A stretch of DNA of 64,000 nt, taken from Notolepis coatsorum. Lineage: Eukaryota; Chordata; Actinopteri; Aulopiformes; Paralepididae. Each line of letters opens with the position of its first letter. The stretch's first letter is position 1. The position numbers were made by a program, and so were the translations under genes. The stretch spans positions 70,588,843-70,652,842 of the forward strand of contig OZ020589.1 of assembly GCA_963971535.1 (NCBI GenBank). The letters run 5' to 3'. This document shows, piece by piece, positions 1 to 11,200 of the stretch. Below the pieces are notes generated by a model. That model had not been told where the DNA came from, did not search any database, and saw only the letters and a program-made list of their open reading frames with translations.

Positions 1-811
1 TCGTGACTCGACTTGGACTTGAGCACTGATGACTCGGACTTGGACTCGAGCATTGACTGCATTCGGACTCGGAAGGTGCAGACGAGAATTGATAATGTTA
101 ATTGATAAATACAGATATTTATTTTTTATTGTTTTTGTAATAGGCCTAATCATTTGGCATAAGATATTGATGGCTATATTAATACCATAACCTTATTTAA
201 TTTTGTGCAAGGGCAGACATGCGTGTTCCACCTACATGCAGATTCATGTCGATACCCTCATGTTCAGTACTTAATAAAGCCTAAAGGCCTAAAGAGACAC
301 CCCGAATCCTTGATGACTTGGACTTGGCCGGGTAATGGGGACTCGACTCTGGCTCTTCTTTGGTGACTCGGACTTGGACTCGAATACTGGGGACTCGAGA
401 CTCGACTCGGAATTTAGAGATTTTGAATACAACACTGAACAACTGTATATCAATCTGTAACCGTTTTAGGTGATTTTATTTGTTTTCTTTGTATCTTAAT
501 TTTTATCTCGTGGTGTTACTACTTTTGATTGATACTTTTGACAGAACTGTGTTTACTCGACTCAGTGCAAATGACTGGGACTCAGGTCTCAGGGACTGGG
601 TGGTGAGACGTGTCTGAGACGCCGGTCTCTTCATCTCACTGTGTAGTCTGGTGGAGGCTGCTTCACACGGCCCCTCCAAAAATATGTTGCTCCATAAACC
701 CGCTCAACTTTTGATATGGCATTTATATCTGATGTGAGGGATATAAAAAAAAATGTCATGAGTTATTGATGAGACAAGGGGGTGGGGGTGGGGATTGGGC
801 ATAATTTCTCT
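1..811. repeat. degenerate GACTCG/GACTTGG-rich interspersed repeat
   Basis: Short motifs such as GACTCGGACTTGGACTCG recur irregularly at about 1-75, 305-410 and 545-620, with AT-rich sequence between them. No coding potential or clear terminal repeats are visible. This looks like the interior or tail of an old interspersed repeat cut by the window edge. Confidence 0.5.
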
Positions 812-1708
812 TTAACACTTTGAGTGCCGACGACGTGTATTGTCGTCTTATCATGCCCCCCGTTGAGTGCCGACGACGTGTATTGTCGTTTGATTTTTTT
901 ATTAGCGATCTGAATTCATATTTCATCAACCGAGTACAGCAGACCCTCTAGGAGCTCAGATGGGAAAATACTGCCCCCTATCGTCTATCCCTGTGTAACT
1001 GCAGCCCATTCGATTATACTGGGAGATCCCTGTGGGGGGAGCCTACTGGCTCCATTATGCTGGCGATGGATCTGATGATGAGGGAAGTGATTGCGAGTTG
1101 GAAAGCAGCGTGGAATATATATTTACAGCAGCCAATAATCAATCAATAAACGCGATTGATATTTGGAATGGCGATCAGGAATTGGAATAATCTTTTTGGA
1201 GAACATCTGATCTAAGGTAAGGAGTCTATGTTACCAGTTTTAGGATAATCAGAGCTGTATTCACTGAGATATCAGCATGTGCCGTGTGTGTGTGTGTGTG
1301 TGTGTGATGTTGAGGAAATGAGAATAGATTAGCGTGCATAAGTACACATATACTATCGATAATCTAGCGTTTATTTGAAAAGGATTCATAAATAGGCCGA
1401 CAAATGACAACGTGTCTAGTGTATTCGAGAATATTCCAATAAATGCCGTTTATGGGGGAATCTTAAAATTTTCAGAAAATTTCCGAGAGAACGATAGCTT
1501 TTCGAAATGCTATAAAAAGGATATGAACCGATTAAAAAACAATCCGTTTGGACAATTTGACTGCAAACAAGTCATTGATAAGCGACGGGCAGATTAGACA
1601 CAGCCATAATTTAAAACATAGATTATGCGTTTTTAACGCCAACATTGAAGTGGGTGGCGGCATTCAAGGGGGTAAAAAGGAAAACACGGCCGGCATCGAA
1701 TGTGTTAA
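812..1708 (+). mobile_element. TTAA-flanked piggyBac-like MITE, copy 1
   Basis: The element starts TTAACACTTTG and ends CGAATGTGTTAA, so both ends carry TTAA and short inverted ends, the insertion signature of piggyBac-type transposons. Two identical 17-bp boxes, ACGACGTGTATTGTCGT, lie at 830-846 and 873-889 (43 bp apart), each preceded by GAGTGCCG. A GTAAGG splice-donor-like site lies at 1217, 405 bp from the left end, just after a segment related to the mini-ORF of other copies but here containing stops. A (GT)n run is at 1287-1304. No transposase is visible, so the copy is non-autonomous. Orientation is inferred from the box end. Confidence 0.7.
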
Positions 1709-2040
1709 CACTGGTGTAAACAACAGGACATCAGCCTGATATCGCTTAAAACATGTAAATAAAATGGTACATAATGTATGTTATGTTATAGCAATAAGTA
1801 ATATATTTACGTATTCTATCGAAAATGTAAACATGTACATATTCAAATATTTTGAAATCTTTTAAATTCCCCTGCTGGGGATCAAACCCTAACCTTAACT
1901 CCATCTTGATGTCTTTATGTCTTCACTCAGGATCAGCTTCTCAATAACTTCTTCAATTTACTATCTTTAGTATTAGTTTTTCCTGCAGTTTATCAAATTG
2001 GTTTTATTGTTTTGTCTTTAGTCTTTGTTTAGGGACTGTT

Positions 2041-2083
2041 GTAGTATTACTAGTAGTAGTAGTAGTATTACTAGTAGTATTAC

Positions 2084-2134
<51 letters not shown>

Positions 2135-2153
2135 CAGCAGTAGTAGTAGTAGT
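2041..2153. repeat. (TAG/AGT)n trinucleotide microsatellite
   Basis: About 110 bp of TAG repeats with a few TAT and AGC interruptions. It generates a false poly-Tyr open frame on the minus strand. Confidence 0.95.
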
Positions 2154-2669
2154 GCACAAAGCACATTGGGGAATTAGTAATGACTTGTGTCAGTGTGACT
2201 GTGTGTATGTCGGTAACCACCATAACTTGTGCATTTCCAAAATTGGTCAGAGATTGATGACGCAGACTACGGTCACATTTTGTGCCATTGGTGTGTAATG
2301 GTAGTTCTAAGGACCAAGATAGGGACCCACAACAAGATTCCAAACTGAGAGGTGCTAGATGGGACTGGAGCAAGGTTGTCTTCTCAGTCTACTGACAGGT
2401 GGGAGGGTTTACAGGTTGACATGTGCAGTAGCAGCGCTGGCAGTAGAACCCTCTGACTACCATTATGCTCGTTATATAATCTATGATCATATCTTAGGCC
2501 GGGGAAATAATTATAATAAATAAATAATAACAAATTAATTAATTATTCATTTTAAAAAGGCATTGGAAAAAGATTATCAAGACTGGACAAACAGCCTTGA
2601 TGAGATCTCACAGTACAACTCATCAATAATGCATCCATACTCTAGATCTGAGAAGACCTCTCTACGACA

Positions 2670-2672
<3 letters not shown>

Positions 2673-2727
<55 letters not shown>

Positions 2728-2740
2728 TGTGTGTGTGTGG
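2673..2740. repeat. (GT)n microsatellite
   Basis: About 34 GT units with one TT interruption near the end. Confidence 0.97.
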
Positions 2741-2814
2741 AGCTGTTTAAGTGTTGCTACAGTAGCACATTCCTCATGCCGCTACCAGACAAACATGGCC
2801 GGGGGGGGACTTAC

Positions 2815-2915
2815 CCACTGGCCTTTCTCTCCTTGCAGTTTGCTGAAGAACAACTTCAGCTCCTTCACGGTGATGCTGTAGCTGGCCAGCACGCCCAGCA
2901 TGTCCACCAGCAGGT
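2815..2915 (-). CDS. lrba: lrba-like internal coding exon (BEACH/neurobeachin family)
   Basis: LRBA and neurobeachin are very large BEACH-WD40 proteins linked to vesicle traffic; LRBA protects CTLA4 from lysosomal turnover. This 101-nt exon is bounded on the minus strand by CCCCAG at 2916-2921 and GTGAGTAAG-like donor GTAAGT at 2814-2809. With the phase-1 G left by the exon at 16496, it encodes 34 residues from [14 protein letters not shown] through [15 protein letters not shown] to a final Trp. The [13 protein letters not shown] block is shared by NBEA and LRBA; FFSKLQG is closer to my memory of LRBA than to the NBEA version. The frame is open throughout. The next exon lies beyond the left edge. 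The family call is firm, the lrba-versus-nbea choice less so. Confidence 0.85.
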
Positions 2916-2932
2916 CTGGGGAGAGGTGGACC

Positions 2933-2956
2933 CACACACACACACACACACACACA
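2933..2956. repeat. short (CA)n microsatellite
   Basis: Twelve CA units, 17 bp upstream (minus strand) of the 2815..2915 exon and inside its intron. Confidence 0.95.
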
Positions 2957-3074
2957 GAACAGGAGGTCAGAGCATATTCACATAGAGGTTCGACCTCACC
3001 AACAGAGCCAACAGGCCAACATGTGGAGCTGAACACTGACACCACACTCCTCCCAGATATACATACATACATAC

Positions 3075-4408
3075 TGTAACTGAGGGGTACAATTCCCTGA
3101 CTGTATTGATAAGTATGGTATCATTAAACCACTACCGCTTTATGTACTTTAATTACTGGCCATACAGTACATGATATATAAATATGATGAACACTTCCCA
3201 CAATGAATCGGTTCCACACAAAGTGGTAATTAAGTATTTATTGCAGCAAAAGGTACATAATATACTTCTCTATTTTACTTTGGATGCGCTTATAAGGCAA
3301 AGGAATGTGCGTAGGCAAATCAATAATGAATGTCCATTCTCTGGTTACGCAGGAGGTAATTATACAACCTGAATCTTAGGGAATTATATCTATGGTACAC
3401 TAGTAATATATAGCGGGAGATACTGGAAGGGTCCCCCCGGTTGTAAGCCAGCAGGGGTAGAGGATCTGTCGGTAGTAGAGAGTCTGGTCAACGATGACTA
3501 AGGAGACTCCAAGTACAGGAGACTGTGCAATAGTCTCTTGATCCACAGACGAATACAGCTGTTCTCCGTAGACTGTAGCTCGACAGTGAAGAAAGCTAGC
3601 CGGCCTCAGGCTCTCTGAGGCGCAGACTCGACGTGGCTCCTCACAGGGTAAATCCCACACGTGTAGGCGTCGGCGATTCTCCGCTCCATAAATCACAGGA
3701 CCAAAACAAATATAATCCAGCCGCAAAGGGCTATGTAGTCGTCGGGTAGATTAATCCAGTGTACATGTCCACACGGTTCTCGTCTAGGTCTCCTCGGGTG
3801 AAAGCGCCATGAAAGCAGCCCAGCCTGGATAAGCACTCTAGCTGGTACGAGGAAGCGTTGGTGATGCTGGTCACTGTAGAACTTTAGCCGCACGATATAC
3901 TATACACAAATAGACTATTACTGACTTAATAGAAATATGTCGCACTCGACGGTATAGCGCCAAACTCGGACAATTCAGTTATTAATTCGCATGCGGTCTC
4001 AATGCTCTATTTGGGGCCAAACAGGCCATACTTCACCGCACGGAGTATCGTGGGTGAGGCTTCAACTTATTGGGTAACTCTACTTCTGTATTCACCTGCG
4101 CCATATTTATATGCACGGCGAACAATCTAGTGCCAACCTCATTTCTGTCTCGTATCCCTGGGCAAGGCCGGGCATGTACAGACATGTCTTGACGGTGGCC
4201 TTGAACCTGACTCTGGAGGCATGGCCCTGGCGCCTGTGGACCGCTGTCCAATAGGAGAATGAAATATTATGGTCTGTACTAGGCTAAAGGGATATTCCGT
4301 GTATATGTACAAGGAATATACAAGGGATATCAAACGATATACAAATACTATGCAATATATATCAATCAATAAATATATATATTCGGTTTAATCTGATCCT
4401 TTGTAACA
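3075..4408 (-). repeat. putative 3' LTR of the BEL/Pao element
   Basis: On the minus strand the segment begins TGTTACAAAGG directly after a purine-rich AGGAGGCGG stretch and ends CAGTTACA, fitting the TG...CA rule. It carries an AATAAA signal near 3236-3241. Length would be about 1.33 kb. The matching 5' LTR is not in the window, so the borders are inferred and the 3' border is uncertain. Confidence 0.5.
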
Positions 4409-4667
4409 GCCGCCTCCTAATTAGTCCCACCTAATTAGCTAAGCAGAGACAGATTAACCGCACTGTCCACTACTCAATGTCTGTTGTGAGGGGTCGGGCA
4501 GTTCACAAAGTCATGGGGTCATGGTCGTCATCGATAGTATCGGGGAGCCTTGGCAGTTCTATTAGCCTCGCCACGGGTCGGGTGTAGATCCGTCCTTGGA
4601 CGAGCACTTCGGCTGCTCGGACCTTTCCGTCGGCACCGGTGATCACTTTGCTTACGCGGCCAGCCGG

Positions 4668-7409
4668 TCACATAGCTCGGGGTAGTGACTGGTCGATAAT
4701 CATGACGACTGTTCCTTCTGTCAAATTGTCTCTCTCTTTTACCCATTTCTGGCGGGTCTGTAGAGACGGTAGATAGTGGAGTAGGAAGCTGTTCCAAAAC
4801 TTGTCAGCCAATACTTGACTGTACCTCCACATTCTTCGGCCGTTCGCTTCTTCAGGCCTGTACATTGTCTGTGGTAGCGCGGGGTCCAGCCGCCCCATCA
4901 AGAGTGTGTTGGGGGTGACTGGGTCGACATCTGCTACATCACTTGAGACGTAACCGAGGGGCTTTGAGTTCAATACTCCCTCGATCTCCGTGAGGACTGT
5001 CATTAGGACTTCTTCCGCCACGGTCTGGGCCCCAAGCACGGCGTACAGGGCTGTCTTTATTGAACGTACTTCTCGTTCCCAAGTTCCACCGAAGTGAGGT
5101 GCGTTCGGGGGATTAAACTGGAAGTCAATCTGGGATGGAGCGAGGTGGGTCTTAAGTTCTGGGCCCATAGCTTGGAAGCTCTCTCTCAGCTCTCTTTCTC
5201 CGCCTTTGAAGTTTGTCCCGTGATCAGACAATAATATAGACGGTTTGCCTTTCCGCGATGTGAATCTTCGGAAGGCCATAAGGAATGAGTCTGTGCTCAT
5301 GGTTGGAAGGAGTTCTATATGCATCGCTCGGGTGGTCATGCATTTGAATACAATACCCCACCGCTTCTCGGTTCCTCTTCCTTTCTTTATATACAGCGGG
5401 CCGAAACAGTCCATACCGGTGGAGTGAAAAGGCTTGTCGCCGAGTCGGAGGCGACAGGGAGGTAGGTCAGCCATCCGGGGTATACTGGGCTGTGCTCGCC
5501 ACTTACGACAGTCTAGACAGGTTCGCTGGAAGCGCCGCACTGCTTCTCTCCCTTGCAGTATCCAATAACGACGTCTGATCTCCGCGAAGACTCTCTCTGC
5601 CCCGGCGTGATGCACATCCTCGTCGTATTTCTTTATGATCAGCTCTGTGACCTTGTGTCGGCTGTTTAAGACTATCGGGTACTTGACGTCATCCGGTAAG
5701 TCTGGAGCTCTCCGCAGACGACCACCCACTCTGATGAGACCATGGGCGTCGCTCTCGGGGGCTAGGTGGAGCAGTCTGCTGTCTGATGGGACGGGCTTTG
5801 CTCCCTGTAGACAGTCTAGCTCATCGGGGAACAAGTCTCTCTGGGCTCGTTGTAGTAGAAGAAGTTCTGCTTCTTCGTAGTCAGCTGCTGTAATGTCAGT
5901 AGTGAGCTGAACCTCTGGGTGGTGCCACAGGAATGTCTTTAGCTGCGCACTCTCTAGGGTGAGGCAATCGTCTATGTCGGGGTCTGTGGAGACGAGTGTG
6001 TTCAATCCACAGAACATAGATTTTTTGTTTTCGGCCTCCTCTTTACTCGCTTCCCGTGGGGTGGGTGTAGGCCACTCTTCTTCCGGGAGCTTGAGGAACT
6101 CTGGCCCGTCACTGTATAGGTTGTGACGGGTGAGGTCATCCAGGGACATTCCCCGGGTGATGACGTCAGCTGGGTTGTGTTTTGTGTCCACATACCTCCA
6201 GCTTGCTACTTCTGTTAAATCTTGGATCTCTGTGACTCTGACTCCCACGAAGACCTTGTATCTGCACGAATCAGACCGGATCCATGTGAGTACTGTCGTG
6301 GAGTCTGACCACAAGATTGTTCTTTGCACCGGAATGGTGAGTTCACGTTGGATTAACGTGGCGAGTTGCGCTCCTGCTAGGGCTGCGCAGAGCTCTAGAC
6401 GCGGGATAGATTGTTGCTTTCGTGGGGCTATTCTTGAGCGAGCCAGGATGAAAGCAGTATGTATTTCTCCTCCCTCCTCTCGGGCACGCAAGTAGGCCAC
6501 CGAACCGTAGGCTACTTCGGAGGCGTCGCTGAAGACGTGCAGGTCCATCTGGCACGTCTCCGGCCTCACTGTGGGTGGGAAGTAGCTGCGGCATATGTTG
6601 ACACCTGGGAGTGAGCTGAGTTCCGTCTCCCACTCTCTCCATGTGGATGCAAGGTGTTCGGGTATGGGGTCGTCCCAGCCCTGGTCCTTGTCCCATAACG
6701 CTCTTACAATCATCTTTGCCCTGGTGGTGTAAGGTAGAATACATCCCAACGGGTCATATTGTCCGGCGAGTGTTCTGTATACACTCCGTCTGGTGGTCGG
6801 TAGTGCAGTCGACCTTCCCTGCTCCTTGGTCAGGGGTGTGTGTTTATAATGGAGCGAGTCTGTTTTGAAGCGCCAGACTAGTCCTAATGTCATTTCTTGG
6901 GCTTCTCCTGGGATGGTCGCCATCCAGGTCTCGCTGCTTGCTGCCTTGTCCTCGGGGGAGAGGCTGCGCAATACTTGCGGGTCGCTGCTGGCCCACTGCC
7001 TGAGATCAAAGCCGCCTTTGATCAGGGAGGCGCGGAGCTTGAGTAGAAGGGCCTCGGCTTCTTCTGGCGTCGAGACGCTTTGCAGACAGTTGTCCACGTA
7101 GAAACTATTTCCTACACTTTGTCGGACCTCTTCATCAGCTGCTGGGTCCTCTGCGACGTGTTTTTGCAGTGCAAACGTAGCACAGCATGGGCTGCATGTG
7201 GTTCCGAAAGGGAGGACTTCCCATTGATAGATGGCTGGTTGCTCATCCCCGATCCTCTCTCTCCATAGGAACCGCAGCAGGGGCTTGTCCTCCTCCACTA
7301 GTCTCACCTGCAGGAACATCCCTTTGATGTCGCCGCTGATGGCCACCTTGTCTTGGCGGAAACGTAGTAACACGCCTAGTAGAGAGGGGCCGAGTGTTGG
7401 GCCGGGCAA
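4668..7409 (-). pseudogene. BEL/Pao pol polyprotein fragment (RT, RNase H, integrase)
   Basis: This is the C-terminal part of Pao pol, which copies element RNA into DNA and integrates it. Visible in order over 913 residues: RT motif A with Asp27 (GDIKGMF), PFGTTCSP at 68-75 and the YVDN active-site box at 104-107; RNase H with Asp295, Glu339, Asp369 and Asp415 (HNPADVITRG); an integrase zinc region ending CLDC at 631-634, then Asp667, Asp729 and Glu778 (GGTWERE) as the DDE triad. The first residue is not a true start: the frame begins inside the RT, so the N-terminal RT, protease and gag are missing. The ORF closes at a TGA (4668-4670) where the family normally continues. Homologous sequence runs on in the same frame to about 4510, so this is a premature stop. 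Confidence 0.92.
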
Positions 7410-7425
7410 AGGCCATATTTTTGAA

Positions 7426-7748
7426 ACCTGAAAACCTAAAGATTATTTTAGGTTAGAGTGGTATGTGAGGTCTCCACTGAAGTTACGGTTAGGGTTAAGG
7501 AAAGGGCTACTGTAGGTTTATAAACCACATTTGAGTTTTGCTGATTGACCCAACTTCATCAACTTACAGCCTGGGAAAAAAATAAGGGAGGGTGTTGCCT
7601 CTTTGTTGACCCTCATAAATTCAGAGGATTCATGTAATTTTGACACAACACATCTTGGAACCCAGACTTCAGAAACCTGAACTATTTCTGATGTGTAATA
7701 CTGACACTTAACTTGTTCACCCAAAGCTCTCCATGTTATTGTCTCACA
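7426..7748. other. intronic spacer, no feature seen
   Basis: Unique-looking AT-rich sequence between the Pao truncation point and the TTAA element. I see no coding, repeat or RNA signal. Confidence 0.5.
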
Positions 7749-7969
7749 TTAACACATTGGGCGCCGGGCATTGTGCCCATCATTATACCCAGTCTGCCAG
7801 CGCTGTAAGCCTATGGAGATGTTTACCTTCTTTGCAGGGCTATAACTTTTTAAATATTATAGCTATATATGCATTACTATGGCTCATTCAACATCGATTA
7901 TCTATCGTTCCGGATGTGGGAACGTTATATTTTTTCATTCATACATTGTTGTGTTAATACCGTCTAGAA

Positions 7970-8897
7970 CAGACCTGGGCATTGTACGGCCCTATCCGGC
8001 CTGCGGGATGATTCTGACCGGCCCGCGAAAGATTACATGATAATAATTTTTCTTTTTTTTTATATATTTTTTTTATATACACCGGTATATATATTTTATT
8101 TTTTTACTTTTTTCTTTTCATGTCAACGTTCACACACACAATATACGCTTAGGAGACATGCTCAGAAGATGTTGGTTCTCTTTGGATTCACCTACATATG
8201 TGAACAGACACTCAGTCATGACGTTTACCAAGTCCAGGTACAGATCCTCTCACTGATGAACATCTGGCAGCTGTGCTTCGCATCTCCACCTCAGACATGC
8301 AACCTGACTTTGATGGACTTGTTAAAGCTCAACAGAGACTGGATTTCTCACACTGAATGAAAAAAAAAAGAACTGAAGAACACAAAAATGTGGAAATGGA
8401 AATGGAAAGTGAAATGGGACACTTGATATATTATTTTCTTTTTTTTGCACAGTTCTGAAAACATTAAATGTTTAATATAGGCATGTAAAGTAAAAAAGGC
8501 TACAAAACTGGGACACTTTTCTTTACACAGTTCAGTGACATGTCTTGCTTATTTTTGCTATAAGATGATGTGATGTCTTTAGAAAGCTAAGAAAATCCTT
8601 GTTTCAATAGTATATGAAACTCAAAATGCCCTTTGTTATGAATGTTTCACATTTTGTTTATCATTTTGGAAATAAATTCTATTTGAATAAATGATATTTT
8701 TTAAAGCTAACCTCACCTTTTAATTGCCAAATAATAACATACACTCTTACCAGGGGTCAAAACAATGCCATTTACTGCTTTTTATATAGAAATAAAATGT
8801 ATATTATGCATAATTGAGTTTGGAATTTTGGCCCGGCCCCCCAACATATTTTCAGTTGCTCATTCGGCCCCCTGGGAAAAATAATTGCCCACCCCTG
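7970..8897 (+). mobile_element. non-autonomous hAT nested in the TTAA element
   Basis: The element begins CAGACCTGGGCATTG and ends AATTGCCCACCCCTG, imperfect inverted ends typical of hAT elements. It is flanked by the perfect 8-bp duplication GTCTAGAA at 7962-7969 and 8898-8905. Inside, near the left, is a degraded piece of transposase (8158-8357); the rest is AT-rich. It inserted after the host TTAA element. Confidence 0.93.
8158..8357 (+). pseudogene. hAT transposase C-terminal fragment (GTF2IRD2/ZBED-like)
   Basis: Translating across at least one frameshift gives LFGFTYICEQTLS in one frame and then DFDGLVKAQQRLDFSH before a stop in another. These match the end of the hAT dimerisation region seen in GTF2IRD2-like and ZBED-like transposases. 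Only about 60 codons remain and the frame is broken, so it is non-functional. Confidence 0.75.
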
Positions 8898-9063
8898 GTC
8901 TAGAATATAAGTATGTTTTTAAGCTTTTCTGCTGTAATTCCAAAAACGCTAGTTATAAGCCCTGACGCATATGATAGATTATCGATTGCCGTTTCTTTCC
9001 TATACACGCTATATTAAATGTATATGATCGGTATACATTATGCTTCATCATGCGTGAAGGAAA

Positions 9064-9080
9064 GGGGGGGGGGGGGGGGG
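9064..9080. repeat. poly-G run inside TTAA copy 2
   Basis: About 17 consecutive G residues. The sister copy at 32356-32367 carries the complementary poly-C, so the run is ancestral to the subfamily but varies in length. Confidence 0.9.
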
Positions 9081-9786
9081 TCGTTTATAATTCCTTGATC
9101 GTCAGTAACGGCTTTATTTAGTATGGGTTGATATATTGATCAGACTGATTGTAAACAAAGAAATGGACAATCGGGCTGAAAATAACGTTAGTGTCCTCTT
9201 ACCGTTCGCCGATGAGACTGGAGGAAAAAGATCCCAATTATTTGACGTCGATCTCCTAGATCCATTTCCGGTTTGTATGGCGCAATAAACGCCGAAATCA
9301 TATCTATTATTACATTTTGAAAGCGATCCAAATGCACTCGAGTGTTTGTCTGGACCCACGTAACAAGATATTACTGCCGGAGGAATTTCCTCGATGCACC
9401 AATCGCCACTTCCGGTTTAGTGCGAGTGTAACTTGCCCGACCATCCACCAGGCGGCGGTATTGAGGCGTTGCAATCTCAGACAGGGTGCCGCTGCAGTCC
9501 GGAGGGAGGCTGGATGAATTATGAATGCCATGGCGAAAAAATGTAATATTGATCCCAAAAACGATTTACGCCGTTGTTGGTGTTCAACGCATGGCGGGCA
9601 ATAGCGACTTACGCCGTTTATAGCGCACAATGTGTTAAGAATTTCAATAAGTTATTTACATGGCCAAGAAAAGTTCAGTCAATATCTGGGAACATGAGCT
9701 ACTCATGAAGCCAGAAACCAGACAAGTAAGACTCAAACGTGTGATGTCATCAAGTATTAAGTCTGGAGCTGCTTCACTGAATGGAA

Positions 9787-10265
9787 GGGTCTGCAGGGAC
9801 ATGTGGTCTGCAGGGACATGCTGTGGTCTGCAGGGACATGCTGTGGTCTGCAAAGACATGCTGTGGTCTGAAAAGACATGCTGTGGTCTGCAAAGACATG
9901 CTGTGGTCTGCAGGGACATGCTGTGGTCTGCAGGGACATGCTGTGGTCTGCAGGGACATGCTGTGGTCTGCAGGGACATGCTGTGGTCTGCAGGGACATG
10001 CAATCTGTGGTCTGCAGGGACATGTGGTCTGCAGGGACATGTGGTCTGCGGGACATGTGGTCTGCAGGGACATGTGGTCTGCAGGGACATGTGGTCTGCA
10101 GGGACATGTGGTCTGCAGGGACATGAGGTCTGCAGGGACATGTGGTCTGCAGGGACATGCTGTGGTCTGCAGGGACATGCTGTGGTCTGCAGGGACATGC
10201 TGTGGTCTGCAGGGACATGCTGTGGTCTGCAGGGACATGCTGTGGTCTGCAGGGACATGCTGTGT
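9787..10265. repeat. minisatellite of CTGCAGGGACATG(CT)GTGGT units
   Basis: About 25 head-to-tail copies of a roughly 20-bp unit containing CTGCAGGGACATG. A block in the middle (about 10015-10150) uses a shorter 17-bp form lacking CT, and several units read AAAGACATG. Because the unit lacks stops in several frames, long open frames appear on both strands. They are translations of the repeat. Confidence 0.97.
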
Positions 10266-10450
10266 GTCTTACCCACCCTGCCATCCACTACCACCATACG
10301 TAACTTATCAACATGTGGGAGGGGGAGAAAAACGCCTTGGTATTTCCAAGAGCTCCAAAACCAATTATTTTAAAAAGGTCCCCTAATGGAGAATTACATT
10401 TGGTCTCTGGACGGTCAAGGTTTATGATATTATAATAAACTCAAAGTTCT

Positions 10451-10625
10451 GAGAAAAGAAGAGGATAAGAGACACAGAGAGACACACAGAGAGAGACAGA
10501 GAGAGTGAGAGTGAGAGTGTGAGAGAGAGAGAGAGTGAGTGAGAGAGTGAGAGTGAGAGAGAAAGGGTAAGAGCGAGAGAAAGAGAAAGAGAAAGAGAAA
10601 GAGAGAAAGAGAGAAAGAGAGAATA
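10451..10625. repeat. purine-rich GAGA/GAAA tract
   Basis: About 175 bp of almost pure A/G on the plus strand (GAGAGA, GAGTGAGA, GAAAGA blocks). It generates Ser/Leu-rich false frames on the minus strand. Confidence 0.93.
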
Positions 10626-11200
10626 GGAAGGCTGAGGGAGACGCAGGAGAGAAGAGTCTTTATAGAAACAGTGGGACGGTTGACATACACACCCTCTAAC
10701 CATAACCTAGTACTAACCCTCCACCCCCTGGATACTGAGAGAGCCGTTTCCACACTACTGAACCTTGCTGACCAAACTGTGCAGTGTTGTGCCGTGCTAG
10801 GCTTTCAGCAGACTTCAGGTCAGCCTAATGGCAAGAAGAGGATCAAAAGAGGGAACTTAGGGAGGACAGAGCTAAGGTGAAGCAGAGGACATAACGTATC
10901 TTTATGGCCTATAGAGCTTTATGGCTTCGAGTTGATTTACCGTAGGTTCTTAGCTAGGTAATTCAAGTTATGAGACATCACACCTCAAGTCTCCAGGAGA
11001 TTTAGTGAAGAGTAGGGCTTATGTGACTTCACTTTGTTTTTGAATTGCTATGTCCATACACTTGCCAGGAAAGCCTGGAGTGATACATTAATTAGCTTTA
11101 AATGGATTTAATAAAAAAAGAATAATAATATGAAATTAAACAATGAATGGATTTAATTGGGGTTTCGTGGGTCCTGAAGTCATGGAACTAATCCACCTCA
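10626..11200. other. intronic sequence, no feature seen
   Basis: Mixed-composition sequence without recognisable coding, RNA or repeat structure. Confidence 0.5.

Larger units (their letters stand above)
1709..2814. other. lrba intron with microsatellites
   Basis: This is non-coding sequence downstream (on the minus strand) of the second lrba exon. It holds a (TAG)n tract, a (GT)n tract and AT-rich unique sequence. Reading frames across the tracts are simple repeat translations. Confidence 0.6.
3075..7425 (-). mobile_element. 5'-truncated BEL/Pao LTR retrotransposon
   Basis: The element runs on the minus strand: a pol remnant (7409 down to about 4510), a purine-rich stretch near 4409-4425, then a putative 3' LTR (4408 down to 3075). 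Gag, protease, the N-terminal part of the reverse transcriptase and the 5' LTR are absent. Coding similarity stops near 7410 and the flank beyond is unrelated, so the 5' half was lost. It sits in the lrba intron in the same orientation as the gene, so its LTR polyadenylation signal is in the sense direction. Confidence 0.85.
7749..9638 (-). mobile_element. TTAA-flanked piggyBac-like MITE, copy 2, split by a hAT
   Basis: The ends are TTAACACATTG (7749) and CAATGTGTTAA (9638), an 11-bp perfect terminal inverted repeat with TTAA at both borders. A 928-bp hAT (7970..8897) interrupts it; without that the element is about 0.95 kb. The paired boxes lie at the right end, centred near 9567.5 and 9610.5 (43 bp apart), in the degenerate forms ACGATTTACGCCGT and GCGACTTACGCCGT. 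A minus-strand GTAAGA donor-like site is at 9202, 436 bp from that end, after a short ORF containing RQIIGIFFLQ. It is closely related to the copies at 31797 and 46193. Its polarity is the same as lrba. Confidence 0.85.

Noticed and set aside
2563-2985. 140-codon plus-strand ORF
   Set aside because: It is Cys-Val repeat translation across (GT)n, antisense to the real lrba exon.
7431-7748. 5' LTR of the BEL/Pao element
   Set aside because: No similarity to the 3' LTR at 3075-4408; the pol frame simply stops at about 7410.
9787-10265. CRISPR-like array
   Set aside because: Units are contiguous with no unique spacers, and the DNA is vertebrate.
9660-10373. 237- and 213-codon ORFs on both strands
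   Set aside because: They are translations of the 17/20-bp minisatellite and use no protein-like composition beyond the repeat.
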